Positions 27,128-34,783 of a DNA stretch of 64,000 nucleotides are shown one piece after another (position 1 is the stretch's first letter; each line of letters opens with the position of its first letter). Under the pieces are notes generated by a model, which saw nothing but the letters and a program-made list of their open reading frames with translations, was not told the DNA's origin and did no database searches. The stretch lies in the NCBI GenBank assembly GCA_030263715.1, contig SZPM01000004.1:1-64000 (forward strand), written 5' to 3'. Source of the DNA: ATM1 sp003577165. GTDB taxonomy: Bacteria; Armatimonadota; Fimbriimonadia; Fimbriimonadales; ATM1. A program made the position numbers and the translations under genes.

Positions 27128-27430
27128 TTAGTAAGGCTGGCTGTACTGCTTTTCCCCGTCTTTGGTGTACAGTTTTTGCGCTTTTGTCCAGTGAAACCCT
27201 AATTGAGAAATCTCTTGCAGCAGTTGTTCAGCGTCAGCGTCCGTGATGTCGCCCGTTGATTCGAAACGACACTGAAGCCAGTCGCTCAGTGCGATCGCCG
27301 GCGCGGGCGGCGGCCAGATCTTCGTGCCGCGATTGGAAATAAACGTGAGCGTGAACTTTCCCGATTCACGCGGCAATTCCGGGACGGAATCGGATCGCAA
27401 ATACAGATCGACGCCGACGAGTTTGAACAT
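27128..27430 (-). CDS. Free-standing C-terminal-type domain of long isocitrate dehydrogenase
   Basis: A 100-residue cytoplasmic protein. The patterns TFISNRGTKIWPP, DWLQCRF, DITDADAEQLLQEISQLGFHW and AQKLYTKDGEKQYS match, from memory, the ~140-residue C-terminal extension of long-form (Thermus/Rickettsia-type) isocitrate dehydrogenase (typically ISNRGTKVYP, DHWRCRF, ILxLLxxLxxxGxxxxKTExLYxFDG). It precedes icd by 41 bp in the same operon, so the order is reversed relative to the fusion. It may act as a separate regulatory or oligomerisation subunit (inference). ATG 27430 is preceded by a weak AGGT. Confidence 0.68.
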   Translation of the reverse strand: MFKLVGVDLYLRSDSVPELPRESGKFTLTFISNRGTKIWPPPAPAIALSDWLQCRFESTGDITDADAEQLLQEISQLGFHWTKAQKLYTKDGEKQYSQPY

Positions 27431-27518
27431 TTTGATTTACCTGGAGGGGGAATCCGCTCGCATTATGCGGGTCGAGCAGATGCCAAGTCAAGCCTTTTCG
27501 CGTCCATTGAAAGTGAGA

Positions 27519-28586
27519 ATGGCGGTTCGACAGGAGCGAACGGATTTCGACTCATGGGTCGAGGCTGCTCTCCGATCCACTCAGCCCCCGGACTGGTTGG
27601 TCGGAGACGCACCCTATCACGAGTTCGTCGTGAGCAGTCGGGCGCGCATCATGCGCAACTTGAGGGACCTGCCGTTTCCTCATCTCGCCTCTGCCGGAGA
27701 GTTGGAGGAGGTGCGGCGTCGGGTCGAGGCCGCCGCGAGCGGCCTGATGGCGCTCGACTCCATGAGCCTTCCTGAGAGGGCTCTGCTGGTCGGCAGCCGG
27801 CTTGTGGCCCCGGATTTCCCGTTCGGCCAGCGCGGCCGGACGCTCCTGATGGACCGATCGCGGACGGTCTCCGTGATGGTCAACGAGGAGGATCACCTGC
27901 GAATACAGGCAGTGACGGGCGGCCTGAGCCTCGAGACGGCTTGGACGGCAGTGGCCGTCATGGAGTCCCGCCTGGCGTCCTCGCTCTCCTGGAAGACCGA
28001 CGAGGGCGGCGCCTATCTGGCCAGTTCGCCGCCAAACAGCGGCGCCGGGTACAGGCTGAGCGTGCTCCTGCACCTGCCCGGGCTGGCGGCCTCGGGAACC
28101 GCCGAGGCCGAGGCGTTGTTGCTCGAATCGGAAGGCCTTGAAATCCGAGGTGTACTCGGAGAGAGAACCAGGGCCGTCGGAGCGTACGTGCAAGTTGGAA
28201 CAACCCGCAGGACTGCGGGCGAATTGACCGAGGCAGTCCGGCACTTAATGAATAAGGAGCGCCAGGCCCGCATCCAACTGCTCGATGGACGCGCCGACCG
28301 AGCGATCTCGACCGCGATCTCCACGGTCGGAAGTTCGGACGGCCTGAACGTGGCAGCCGCCGTGCGGTGTCTCAGTTGGCTCAGGCTTGGCTCCCTCTTG
28401 GGAATGGTGGCGAGGCCGCAGCGGGACCTTGACGCACTGATGGCTTTGATCTGCTTCGGAGAGGCGGACGAGCCAACGGCGAATCTGAGGCGAGCGCATC
28501 TGATGCGACGCTTCCTCGACATGAAGTTGGACTGGATCCCGACCGAAACTAAGATGGGGTCAAAGTCCATCAGGTACAGTGACTGA
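27519..28586 (+). CDS. mcsB: McsB-like ATP:guanido phosphotransferase with altered active site
   Basis: A 355-residue member of the phosphagen-kinase family. McsB phosphorylates protein arginines, marking them for ClpC. Recognisable blocks are FVVSSRARIMRNLRDLPFP, VNEEDHLRIQAVTGG, SLSWKTDEGGAYLAS and LLHLPGL. However, the usual SCPTNxGTG loop reads ASSPPNSGAG (Cys to Ser170), GEGSEA reads GERTRA (214-219), and the C-terminal RDxxRA site reads ANLRRA (321-326). The gene sits 59 bp before clpC, and no mcsA is adjacent. ATG 27519 matches family length; in-frame ATGs at 27465 and 27480 are alternatives. Confidence 0.82.
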   Translation: MAVRQERTDFDSWVEAALRSTQPPDWLVGDAPYHEFVVSSRARIMRNLRDLPFPHLASAGELEEVRRRVEAAASGLMALDSMSLPERALLVGSRLVAPDFPFGQRGRTLLMDRSRTVSVMVNEEDHLRIQAVTGGLSLETAWTAVAVMESRLASSLSWKTDEGGAYLASSPPNSGAGYRLSVLLHLPGLAASGTAEAEALLLESEGLEIRGVLGERTRAVGAYVQVGTTRRTAGELTEAVRHLMNKERQARIQLLDGRADRAISTAISTVGSSDGLNVAAAVRCLSWLRLGSLLGMVARPQRDLDALMALICFGEADEPTANLRRAHLMRRFLDMKLDWIPTETKMGSKSIRYSD

Positions 28587-28645
28587 GGAACTATTCGCAT
28601 CTCTAAACGTCTGAAAGTTGCAGACTAGTCCAGTCTCAAAAGAAA

Positions 28646-31129
28646 ATGTGGCAAAGGTTTACCGAGCGAGCTAGGAAGGTTGTCTTCTACGCACAAGAAG
28701 AGGCGCAGAAGTTCGGTGAGGGTTATGTAAGCACCGAGCACCTCTTGCTCGGTCTCGTTCGCGAGCCGGATAGCGTTGCCGCGCGAGTTCTCGAAAAACT
28801 CGGAGTGAGCCTCAGCAAGATTCGTTCCGAAGTCGAAAAGCAACTACCGCGCGGCGATCAAAAGCAAGTCCAAGACATGACGCTTACGCCTCGGGCAAAG
28901 CGGGTCATCGACTTGGCTTATGACGAAGCTCGAACTCTCAATAACAACTACATCGGAACGGAGCACCTGCTTCTCGGACTGATCCGCGAGGGAGACGGTC
29001 TTGCAGGTCGCGTTCTCGCAAAGCTCGACGTAGACCTCGAACGCGCGCGAAGGGAAGTCATGGCGCTGCAAGACAACGAAGCGCCTCCGCGTGCGGGCCG
29101 ATCGAGTCGGTCGCAAACGCAAACACTTGACGAATTCGGTCGTGACCTGACCGAAATGGCGCGGCAAGGAAAGTTGGACCCCGTGGTCGGGCGTCACAAC
29201 GAAATCGAACGCGTCATGCAAATCCTAAGCCGGCGCACCAAGAACAACCCTTGCTTGATTGGCGAGCCCGGCGTAGGCAAAACAGCAATCGCAGAAGGCC
29301 TGGCGCAACGGATCGTTGCGGGCGATGTCCCTGAGCAAATCAAGGACAAGCGCATCGTCGCTCTGGACCTTGCCGCACTCGTTGCCGGAACGAAATACCG
29401 GGGCGAGTTCGAAGAGCGAATGAAGCGCGTGATGGAGGAAGTTCGCAAGGCGGATGGCGAGGTCATCCTCTTTGTCGATGAGTTGCACACTCTCGTGGGC
29501 GCGGGCGCCGCAGAAGGCGCGATTGATGCCTCAAACATCATGAAACCGGCCCTCGCAAGAGGTGAACTCCAATGCATCGGCGCCACGACGCAGGATGAAT
29601 TCCGCAAGTACATCGAGCGGGATGCTGCGCTCGAACGCCGATTCCAGCCCGTGATCGTCCGCGAGCCGACTGAGGAGGAGGCAATCTCTATCCTCAAGGG
29701 CCTTCGCGAGCGCTATGAAGCGCATCATAAAGTCGAGATTCGTGACGACGCCATCGAAGCGGCCGTTCAACTCTCGCAAAGGTACATCAGCGACCGAACT
29801 CTGCCGGACAAAGCGATCGACCTGATCGACGAGGCGGCAAGCCGCGCGAGGCTCATGCAGACGCTGCCACCGCTCGACATCCGTCAAGACAGGCAGCACC
29901 TTCAGGGCCTAACCGAAGAATTAGAGAAGGCGCAGAGGCGCCAGGACCTCACCGGTCGCATCGAAAAACTTGAACAGGAGATCGCTCAACTCGACTTGTC
30001 GCTCAAGGAGCGCGAGACGGCTTGGAACGCCGAGCACAAGGGCGACCTCATCGTCGGCGAAGACGACATTGCGCACATCGTCCAAACCTGGACTGGCATT
30101 CCAGTGGCTCGCCTCGTCGAGACAGAAAGCCAGAAACTGCTCCGGATGGAGGATGTCCTCCACGAGCGGATCATAGGTCAGCACGACGCTGTGACCGCGA
30201 TCTCTCGCGCAGTGCGCCGCTCCCGAAGCGGTCTCAAGGATCCCAAGCGGCCGATGGGCAGTTTCATCTTCCTCGGCCCGACCGGCGTCGGAAAGACCGA
30301 AATGGCGCGAGCCGTCGCGAACTACATGTTCGAGAACGAGAACAGCATGGTTCGGATCGACATGTCCGAGTACATGGAACGGTTCGCGGTGAGCCGCCTA
30401 ATCGGCGCCCCTCCGGGATATGTGGGCCACGAAGAGGGCGGACAACTCACAGAAGCGGTTCGCCGCAATCCGTACTGCGTGGTGCTGCTCGACGAAATCG
30501 AGAAGGCGCATCCGGAAGTTTTCAACATCTTGCTTCAAGTCTTGGAAGACGGCCGATTGACGGACAGCCAGGGCCGCGTCGTCGACTTCCGCAACACCGT
30601 GATCATCATGACGTCGAACGTCGGCGTCAAACCGATCGAAGAGGAGCGCGGAATCGGTTTCAGGGAGTCTCGGTTCGATCCGAACGATCCAAAAGCCTAC
30701 GAGGCGATGAAGAACAAGATGCTCTCCGAAATGAAGAAACTCTTCAGGCCGGAGTTCCTTAACCGTGTAGACGAAGTCATCGTCTTCCACCACCTCTCGA
30801 AAGAAGAGATTCTGAAGATCGTCGATCTCCAGGTCAAGAGAGTGAACGAACAGGCGGCGCGAAACCGGATCTCAATCGAATTGGCTGACAACGTCAAGGA
30901 AATGCTCGCCCGGGAAGGTTACCAACCGGACATGGGTGCGCGCCCTCTCCGAAGAGCAGTTCAGCGGTTCATCGAGGATCCGCTCTCGGAGGAAATCCTG
31001 CTCGGGAGGTTTAGCGAGGGCGACAAAATTCGCGTCGAGCTAGACGAAACCGGGCAGGTGTTGTTTCGCAAAGCAGACGTCCCGCCGTCCGGCGAAGCGG
31101 TCGAAGAGCAGCAACTCCAGCCGAACTAA
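28646..31129 (+). CDS. clpC: ATP-dependent Clp protease ATPase subunit ClpC
   Basis: An 827-residue Hsp100 unfoldase that feeds substrates to ClpP. Domains: two Clp-N repeats (FTERARKVVFYAQEEAQ, then MTLTPRAKRVIDLAYDEA; residues 1-150), D1 with Walker A LIGEPGVGKTAIAEGLAQ and Walker B ILFVDELHTLVGAG, a coiled-coil M domain (~415-460), and D2 with Walker A FLGPTGVGKTEMARA and sensor regions. A ClpP-docking-type loop is present in D2 around ERGIGFRE. The M domain identifies ClpC rather than ClpA. It follows mcsB, consistent with an arginine-phosphate degradation pathway. Confidence 0.97.
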   Translation: MWQRFTERARKVVFYAQEEAQKFGEGYVSTEHLLLGLVREPDSVAARVLEKLGVSLSKIRSEVEKQLPRGDQKQVQDMTLTPRAKRVIDLAYDEARTLNNNYIGTEHLLLGLIREGDGLAGRVLAKLDVDLERARREVMALQDNEAPPRAGRSSRSQTQTLDEFGRDLTEMARQGKLDPVVGRHNEIERVMQILSRRTKNNPCLIGEPGVGKTAIAEGLAQRIVAGDVPEQIKDKRIVALDLAALVAGTKYRGEFEERMKRVMEEVRKADGEVILFVDELHTLVGAGAAEGAIDASNIMKPALARGELQCIGATTQDEFRKYIERDAALERRFQPVIVREPTEEEAISILKGLRERYEAHHKVEIRDDAIEAAVQLSQRYISDRTLPDKAIDLIDEAASRARLMQTLPPLDIRQDRQHLQGLTEELEKAQRRQDLTGRIEKLEQEIAQLDLSLKERETAWNAEHKGDLIVGEDDIAHIVQTWTGIPVARLVETESQKLLRMEDVLHERIIGQHDAVTAISRAVRRSRSGLKDPKRPMGSFIFLGPTGVGKTEMARAVANYMFENENSMVRIDMSEYMERFAVSRLIGAPPGYVGHEEGGQLTEAVRRNPYCVVLLDEIEKAHPEVFNILLQVLEDGRLTDSQGRVVDFRNTVIIMTSNVGVKPIEEERGIGFRESRFDPNDPKAYEAMKNKMLSEMKKLFRPEFLNRVDEVIVFHHLSKEEILKIVDLQVKRVNEQAARNRISIELADNVKEMLAREGYQPDMGARPLRRAVQRFIEDPLSEEILLGRFSEGDKIRVELDETGQVLFRKADVPPSGEAVEEQQLQPN

Positions 31130-31147
31130 GAAGACTGGCGAGGCGGC

Positions 31148-31780
31148 TTAGCGCTTCACTTTCTGCAACTCTGCAATCAACTCTAATTGAGTCGCAGTGA
31201 CCGCCAAGTCGCTTTGCGTCCTCTCGAGCACCGCTCGCAGCGCGTCGACGTTGCGGCGCAAATTGGAGGTGAGCGCATCCGGAAAGTCGAACGTGATGAG
31301 TTCGTCGTAGATGTCTTCCATTACGTCGGCAAGCGCTCTCGCCCTCTGAAAGTCGCCAGCCCGTAATGTGTCAAGCGCATATCGCCTGCACTCACTCGCA
31401 GCCTCGCACAGCCCGTTGACGTAGGCTTGTGCAGTGACGCCCAATTCGGACGGCTCGGGAAGAGCAGCGCCCTCGACGATCGCGCATAGAGTCTCCGCCT
31501 CGACGTATTCCTTGATCGCATCCTGCAGCGCAGCGGAATATTGGATGGCCGGGAACTGCCGCACAGATTCAATGACCGATTTCACAAGTTGCCTCAACTC
31601 GACCAGCAGTTTCTCCGTCTCGTCGGACTGCCGTCGGTGGATGTGCTTGATCGCGCGAGAACTCAACTGGATGATGCGGCGGCCGCCAGCGAGCCCTGTT
31701 TCGCGCGCAGCGTGCTGCGCTTCCATGTCTTGCCGGAGTCGGTTCGTGATGTCGGTTAGATCTGATGGCATGTTTGTCAC
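31148..31780 (-). CDS. Translin family protein
   Basis: A 210-residue all-helical protein matching the bacterial/archaeal translin family. The pattern is SRAIKHIHRRQSDETEKLL near the N-terminus, then DAIKEYVEAETLCAIVEG, PSELGVTAQAYVNGLCEAASECRR and LRAGDFQRARALADVMEDIYDELITFDFPDALTSNLRR. Translins form nucleic-acid-binding octamers, and with TRAX they form an RNase (C3PO) in eukaryotes; bacterial roles are unclear. The start is GTG 31780 overlapping the radC stop (GTGA) or ATG 31771, so it is cotranscribed with radC. Confidence 0.85.
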   Translation of the reverse strand: MTNMPSDLTDITNRLRQDMEAQHAARETGLAGGRRIIQLSSRAIKHIHRRQSDETEKLLVELRQLVKSVIESVRQFPAIQYSAALQDAIKEYVEAETLCAIVEGAALPEPSELGVTAQAYVNGLCEAASECRRYALDTLRAGDFQRARALADVMEDIYDELITFDFPDALTSNLRRNVDALRAVLERTQSDLAVTATQLELIAELQKVKR

Positions 31781-32451
31781 CGAATTGCGCCCAACGAACG
31801 AAGGCTTGTGTGGTCTCGCTCGCCGATGATGATGTGGTCGATCAAAGGAACATCCAGCACCTTACCAGCCTCGCACAGCATTCCGGTGACTTCGTAATCC
31901 TCACTGCTGGGCGTCGGGTCGCCGCTCGGATGGTTGTGAACGGCAAAGATGCCGCAAGCGCCTTCACGTACCGCCTCTCGAAACACCTCTCTGGGTCCCA
32001 CGACCGACATCGTGAGAGTCCCGATATGCACCGTCCACCGCTTGATCGGGCGGTTCTTAGCGTCGACGAGCAGAACGCAGAAGTGTTCCTGCTTGAGCGT
32101 GCGCAGATCTTCGAACATCGCGGCCACGTCGGCAGGGCCCGTGATCTCCGTCGCTAAGCCGCGACCACGATCGCAAGTCCTCCTTCCCAACTCGACCGTC
32201 GCGAGGAACCGAGCGCACTTGGCCGAGTCAGCAAACCCTAGGTCGGCCAAAGTGGTGGGCGACACTTGGTGCATGTCGCGGATGTTGCCGACCGCCTTTG
32301 CGACCGCAGCCCCAACGTTGAGGGCCTCCTCGATGGGGGTGTCGTCATCGCAGAGGGCGAGGCCGATAAGTTCGACCGTGGAGAGGGCACCAGGCCCCCG
32401 TTCTCGTAACCTCTCCGCCAGTTCGCGACACATTTCGATGAAAAGATTCAC
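31777..32451 (-). CDS. radC: RadC family JAB-domain protein
   Basis: A 224-residue RadC/YsdA-type protein: an N-terminal helix-hairpin-helix-like region (LRERGPGALSTVELIGLAL, TLADLGFADSAKCARFLATVEL) and a C-terminal JAB/MPN metallo-domain. The zinc-binding motif is intact: EHFCVLLVDAKN, then CGIFAVHNHPSGDPTPSSED (H-x-H-P-S-G...D). The historic DNA-repair annotation is doubtful; the true activity is uncertain. The start is GTG 32451, with an in-frame ATG six codons later. It is divergent from a purine phosphorylase and followed by translin. Confidence 0.93.
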   Translation of the reverse strand: MNLFIEMCRELAERLRERGPGALSTVELIGLALCDDDTPIEEALNVGAAVAKAVGNIRDMHQVSPTTLADLGFADSAKCARFLATVELGRRTCDRGRGLATEITGPADVAAMFEDLRTLKQEHFCVLLVDAKNRPIKRWTVHIGTLTMSVVGPREVFREAVREGACGIFAVHNHPSGDPTPSSEDYEVTGMLCEAGKVLDVPLIDHIIIGERDHTSLRSLGAIR

Positions 32452-32475
32452 GACGGCGGTCTGATTTCCTTCGGA

Positions 32476-32481
32476 TACACT
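32476..32481 (+). promoter_or_regulatory. -10-like box TACACT before the purine phosphorylase gene
   Basis: TACACT ends 8 nt before ATG 32490 with no Shine-Dalgarno between them, suggesting a leaderless or near-leaderless transcript. The box lies in the 38-bp divergent interval with radC. Confidence 0.33.
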
Positions 32482-32489
32482 CGTTCCGT

Positions 32490-33221
32490 ATGGCCTCCGC
32501 GAACGTCGCGATCATTGCCGGAACCGGGGTCGCCCAGCAATTCCGAGGAAGAGGACGGACCCTCAAGGTCCCCACGCGACACGGTTTGGTGACCTTCGAG
32601 CGGCTCGACGATGTGCCGGGTGTCCTTCTTCTTCGACGTCATGGGGTCGGCCACTCGGTCGCGCCGCACCGTGCGAACTACGTCGCCTTCGCAGACGCCT
32701 GCGCGAGGCTTGGGCTCGAAGGTTGTTACAGCACGGCTGCCGTAGGCAGCCTCCGGACGGATTGGCCTGTCGGGACGCTCGTCGTGTGTTCCGATTTCAT
32801 CGACGCGACCGGCCGCCAGCTCACCCGGTTTGAGAACGAAGTGCGTCACACGGACTTCACGAATCCCTTCGACCTCCGCCTTCGACAGCACCTGATCGAG
32901 TGCGGTGGGGAGTTGGGGCAGCCCGTGCAGGATGCAGGCGTGTATGTGTGCACAGACGGCCCTCGTTACGAAACGCCGGCAGAGGTGTCCATGTATCGCA
33001 CTCTCGGGGGGGATGTTGTGGGAATGACCGCCGGATCCGAAGCGATCGCGATGAGGGAGGCGGGAGTGCCGTACGCAGCGCTTGCGATCGTGACAAACTT
33101 GGCATCAGGACTCTCTCCGCGTCCGCTTAGCCACGGAGAAGTCGAGGAGGCGACGAAGGGGTCCTCGGAAGGGATTGCGAACATCCTTTTCCGGGCGTGT
33201 GAACGGCTACGAAATGGATGA
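32490..33221 (+). CDS. MTAP/PNP family nucleoside phosphorylase
   Basis: A 243-residue type I purine phosphorylase of the MTAP/PNP group, which releases purine base from methylthioadenosine, methylthioinosine or inosine using phosphate. Motifs: AIIAGTGVAQQF (phosphate loop), LLRRHGVGHSVAPHRANY (the RHG...PH.aNy signature), DFIDATGRQLTRF, TDGPRYETPAEVSMYR and GMTAGSEAIAMREAGVPYAALAIVTN. The base-recognition segment TNLASGLS lacks the D-x-D expected for strict adenosine-type MTAP, which favours a 6-oxopurine such as methylthioinosine (inference). It overlaps the DprA-like gene by 8 bp. Confidence 0.85.
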   Translation: MASANVAIIAGTGVAQQFRGRGRTLKVPTRHGLVTFERLDDVPGVLLLRRHGVGHSVAPHRANYVAFADACARLGLEGCYSTAAVGSLRTDWPVGTLVVCSDFIDATGRQLTRFENEVRHTDFTNPFDLRLRQHLIECGGELGQPVQDAGVYVCTDGPRYETPAEVSMYRTLGGDVVGMTAGSEAIAMREAGVPYAALAIVTNLASGLSPRPLSHGEVEEATKGSSEGIANILFRACERLRNG

Positions 33222-34026
33222 ACTGAGAATCGCGTTGGCGTTGACACCCGGCGTCGGCGGCGCGACCGCTCTAAGAGTCTTGAAGCGCAATGCCGAGTTG
33301 GGGCGCACTCCGAATGAGTTCTTCGCGCTAAGCGCGAGGGAACTCCAAGAACAGTATGGGCTTCGCGAAAAGTCCGCGAGCGCGATCGCGGCGAGCGAGC
33401 GTCTCCGCCCATTAGTGGACGAAACGATCGGGCGCCTTTCGGAGAAGCCCGTCCAACTTGTGTTCCTGGGCGAGCCAGGCTATCCGAATCGGCTGGCCGA
33501 GTTCTCAAGGAAGCCCCCACCCATGCTCTGGCTCTACGGGAACACGATGGTGCTCTCCGGCGCGACTTTCGCCGTCCTCGGGAGCCGTGACGTAGACAAA
33601 CGCGCGGCCGATGAGATCGAGAGGCAAGCGGAGCGCGGCGTGCTGGAGGCGAAGTCGTTGGTGACGAGCGCGAACTCGCCGGCATATCAGCGCGCCGCAG
33701 TGGTGCCCCTCCGGTGGGGCTCTCCCCGCGTTCTCGTCCTGGATCGCGGCCTGTTCTCCGCCCTCGGGCCCGACCTGACGGACGAGCCGTTTCGGGCAGC
33801 GAGGCTCTGGCGCTTCCAGTTCGACCCCCAGACCGACCTCGTGGTGACAGAACACCGACCCCATGACGGGTTCTGCAGGGGGCACAATGCCCGCCGCGAC
33901 GCGGCCGTCGTGGGCCTGGCTGACGAAATCGTCGCCGTTCAGCCGAGGGCAGGGGGCAACGTCGAGAGGCTGGTTGGGCAAGCGCAGGACGCCGGCCGGC
34001 GGGTAAGAGTCATTCGTCTCGACTGA
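33214..34026 (+). CDS. Divergent DprA/Smf-like protein
   Basis: A 270-residue protein aligning with DprA/Smf, the RecA-loading factor of natural transformation. The N-terminal HhH/SAM-like part is ELRIALALTPGVGGATALRVLKR. A YPNRLAEFSRKPPPMLWLYGN block matches YPxxLxxixdpPxvLyxkGn. The Rossmann-like domain begins FAVLGSRDVDKRAADEIER. The usual VSGxAxGID...AH core and the RNR motif are poorly conserved (LVTSANSPAYQRAAVVPL; HNARRDAAVVGLADEIVAVQ). It could be a functional but divergent DprA or a related LOG-like protein. ATG 33214 lies inside the end of the preceding gene. Confidence 0.65.
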   Translation: MDELRIALALTPGVGGATALRVLKRNAELGRTPNEFFALSARELQEQYGLREKSASAIAASERLRPLVDETIGRLSEKPVQLVFLGEPGYPNRLAEFSRKPPPMLWLYGNTMVLSGATFAVLGSRDVDKRAADEIERQAERGVLEAKSLVTSANSPAYQRAAVVPLRWGSPRVLVLDRGLFSALGPDLTDEPFRAARLWRFQFDPQTDLVVTEHRPHDGFCRGHNARRDAAVVGLADEIVAVQPRAGGNVERLVGQAQDAGRRVRVIRLD

Positions 34027-34690
34027 GGAGTTCCCTGGCTCGCTGGAAGACCGCGTCCAGCATCGTCTCTGTCAGCCTTCCGGTGAAGGTGTTCTGCTGG
34101 GACGGGTGGTAACTCGCGATCGCCGTTCGATCTGGTTCGATGGCAGCCTCGGCGAGGTGCCGGAAGGGGGGGAGCCTCACGCCGAGGGTCGCCCCGAGAG
34201 ACGACCAAGCGACGCCTCCGAGAGCCACCACAACGCTCCAGGGAGTCCCGTCGAGGGTTCGCCTCAAGTAAGGGTTGCAGGCGGCCAGTTCAAGCCGGTC
34301 CGGTCGGTTGCCGGGCGGGGCGCAATGGCAGACGGCCGTGATGAGGCAGTCGCGCAGTTCGAGTCCGTCAGAGAGGCCCACCGCTGTAGGCTGGTTCGCA
34401 AAGCCTGCCTTGTGGAGGGCCCTGTAGAGCCACTCGCCGCTCCGGTCGCCCGTGAACATTCGTCCCGTTCGGTTCGCCCCGTGGGCCGCGGGCGCGAGGC
34501 CCACCACGAGCAGACTTGCGTCCGAAGGTCCGAAGTTGGGCACTCCCCTCGCCCAATAGACGTGATCCTGAAAGGCGCGACGCTTCGCCACGGCGATTTC
34601 CTGGCGGTAGGTTACGAGGCGAGGGCATCGTTCGCAGGCTTCGATCTCTCGATTCAGCGCGTCGAGCCACGTCCTTCCAGATGCAGACAT
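34010..34690 (-). CDS. Family 5 uracil-DNA glycosylase (UDGb type, Fe-S)
   Basis: A 226-residue UDGb-like glycosylase that excises uracil (and often hypoxanthine) from DNA. The N-terminal ACERCPRLVTYRQEIA and later ITAVCHCAPPGNRP supply cysteines for the [4Fe-4S] cluster. Motif 1 is GLAPAAHGANRTGRMFTGDR, the family 5 signature with Ala in place of the catalytic polar residue of other families. The motif 2 region reads ASYHPSQQNTFTGRL. ATG 34690 was chosen; the frame extends 78 bp upstream toward secA without support. The 3' end overlaps the DprA-like gene by 17 bp. Confidence 0.92.
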   Translation of the reverse strand: MSASGRTWLDALNREIEACERCPRLVTYRQEIAVAKRRAFQDHVYWARGVPNFGPSDASLLVVGLAPAAHGANRTGRMFTGDRSGEWLYRALHKAGFANQPTAVGLSDGLELRDCLITAVCHCAPPGNRPDRLELAACNPYLRRTLDGTPWSVVVALGGVAWSSLGATLGVRLPPFRHLAEAAIEPDRTAIASYHPSQQNTFTGRLTETMLDAVFQRARELLSRDE

Positions 34691-34715
34691 ACGGTGCGAT
34701 CGGAACGTAGAAAGG

Positions 34716-34721
34716 TATACT
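34716..34721 (+). promoter_or_regulatory. -10 box TATACT, putative secA promoter
   Basis: TATACT (5 of 6 to consensus) lies 62 nt before the secA ATG, in the 93-bp interval between divergent UDG and secA. The -35 region is weak. A leader of about 55 nt would result. Confidence 0.35.
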
Positions 34722-34783
34722 TTTGAACTCAGCGCGACAGAAAGACGAGCCCAGCGCTCTTCCGTCAAGGCGCCCTATCCAGC

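Noticed and set aside
26085..27430. Frameshifted single long isocitrate dehydrogenase gene
   Set aside because: The C-terminal-type domain lies upstream of the dehydrogenase with its own start and stop, so a single frameshift cannot explain it.
28622..28636. Palindromic AGACT-AGTCC-AGTCT just before clpC
   Set aside because: Only 5-bp arms, not a CIRCE or CtsR operator; too short to call a regulator site.
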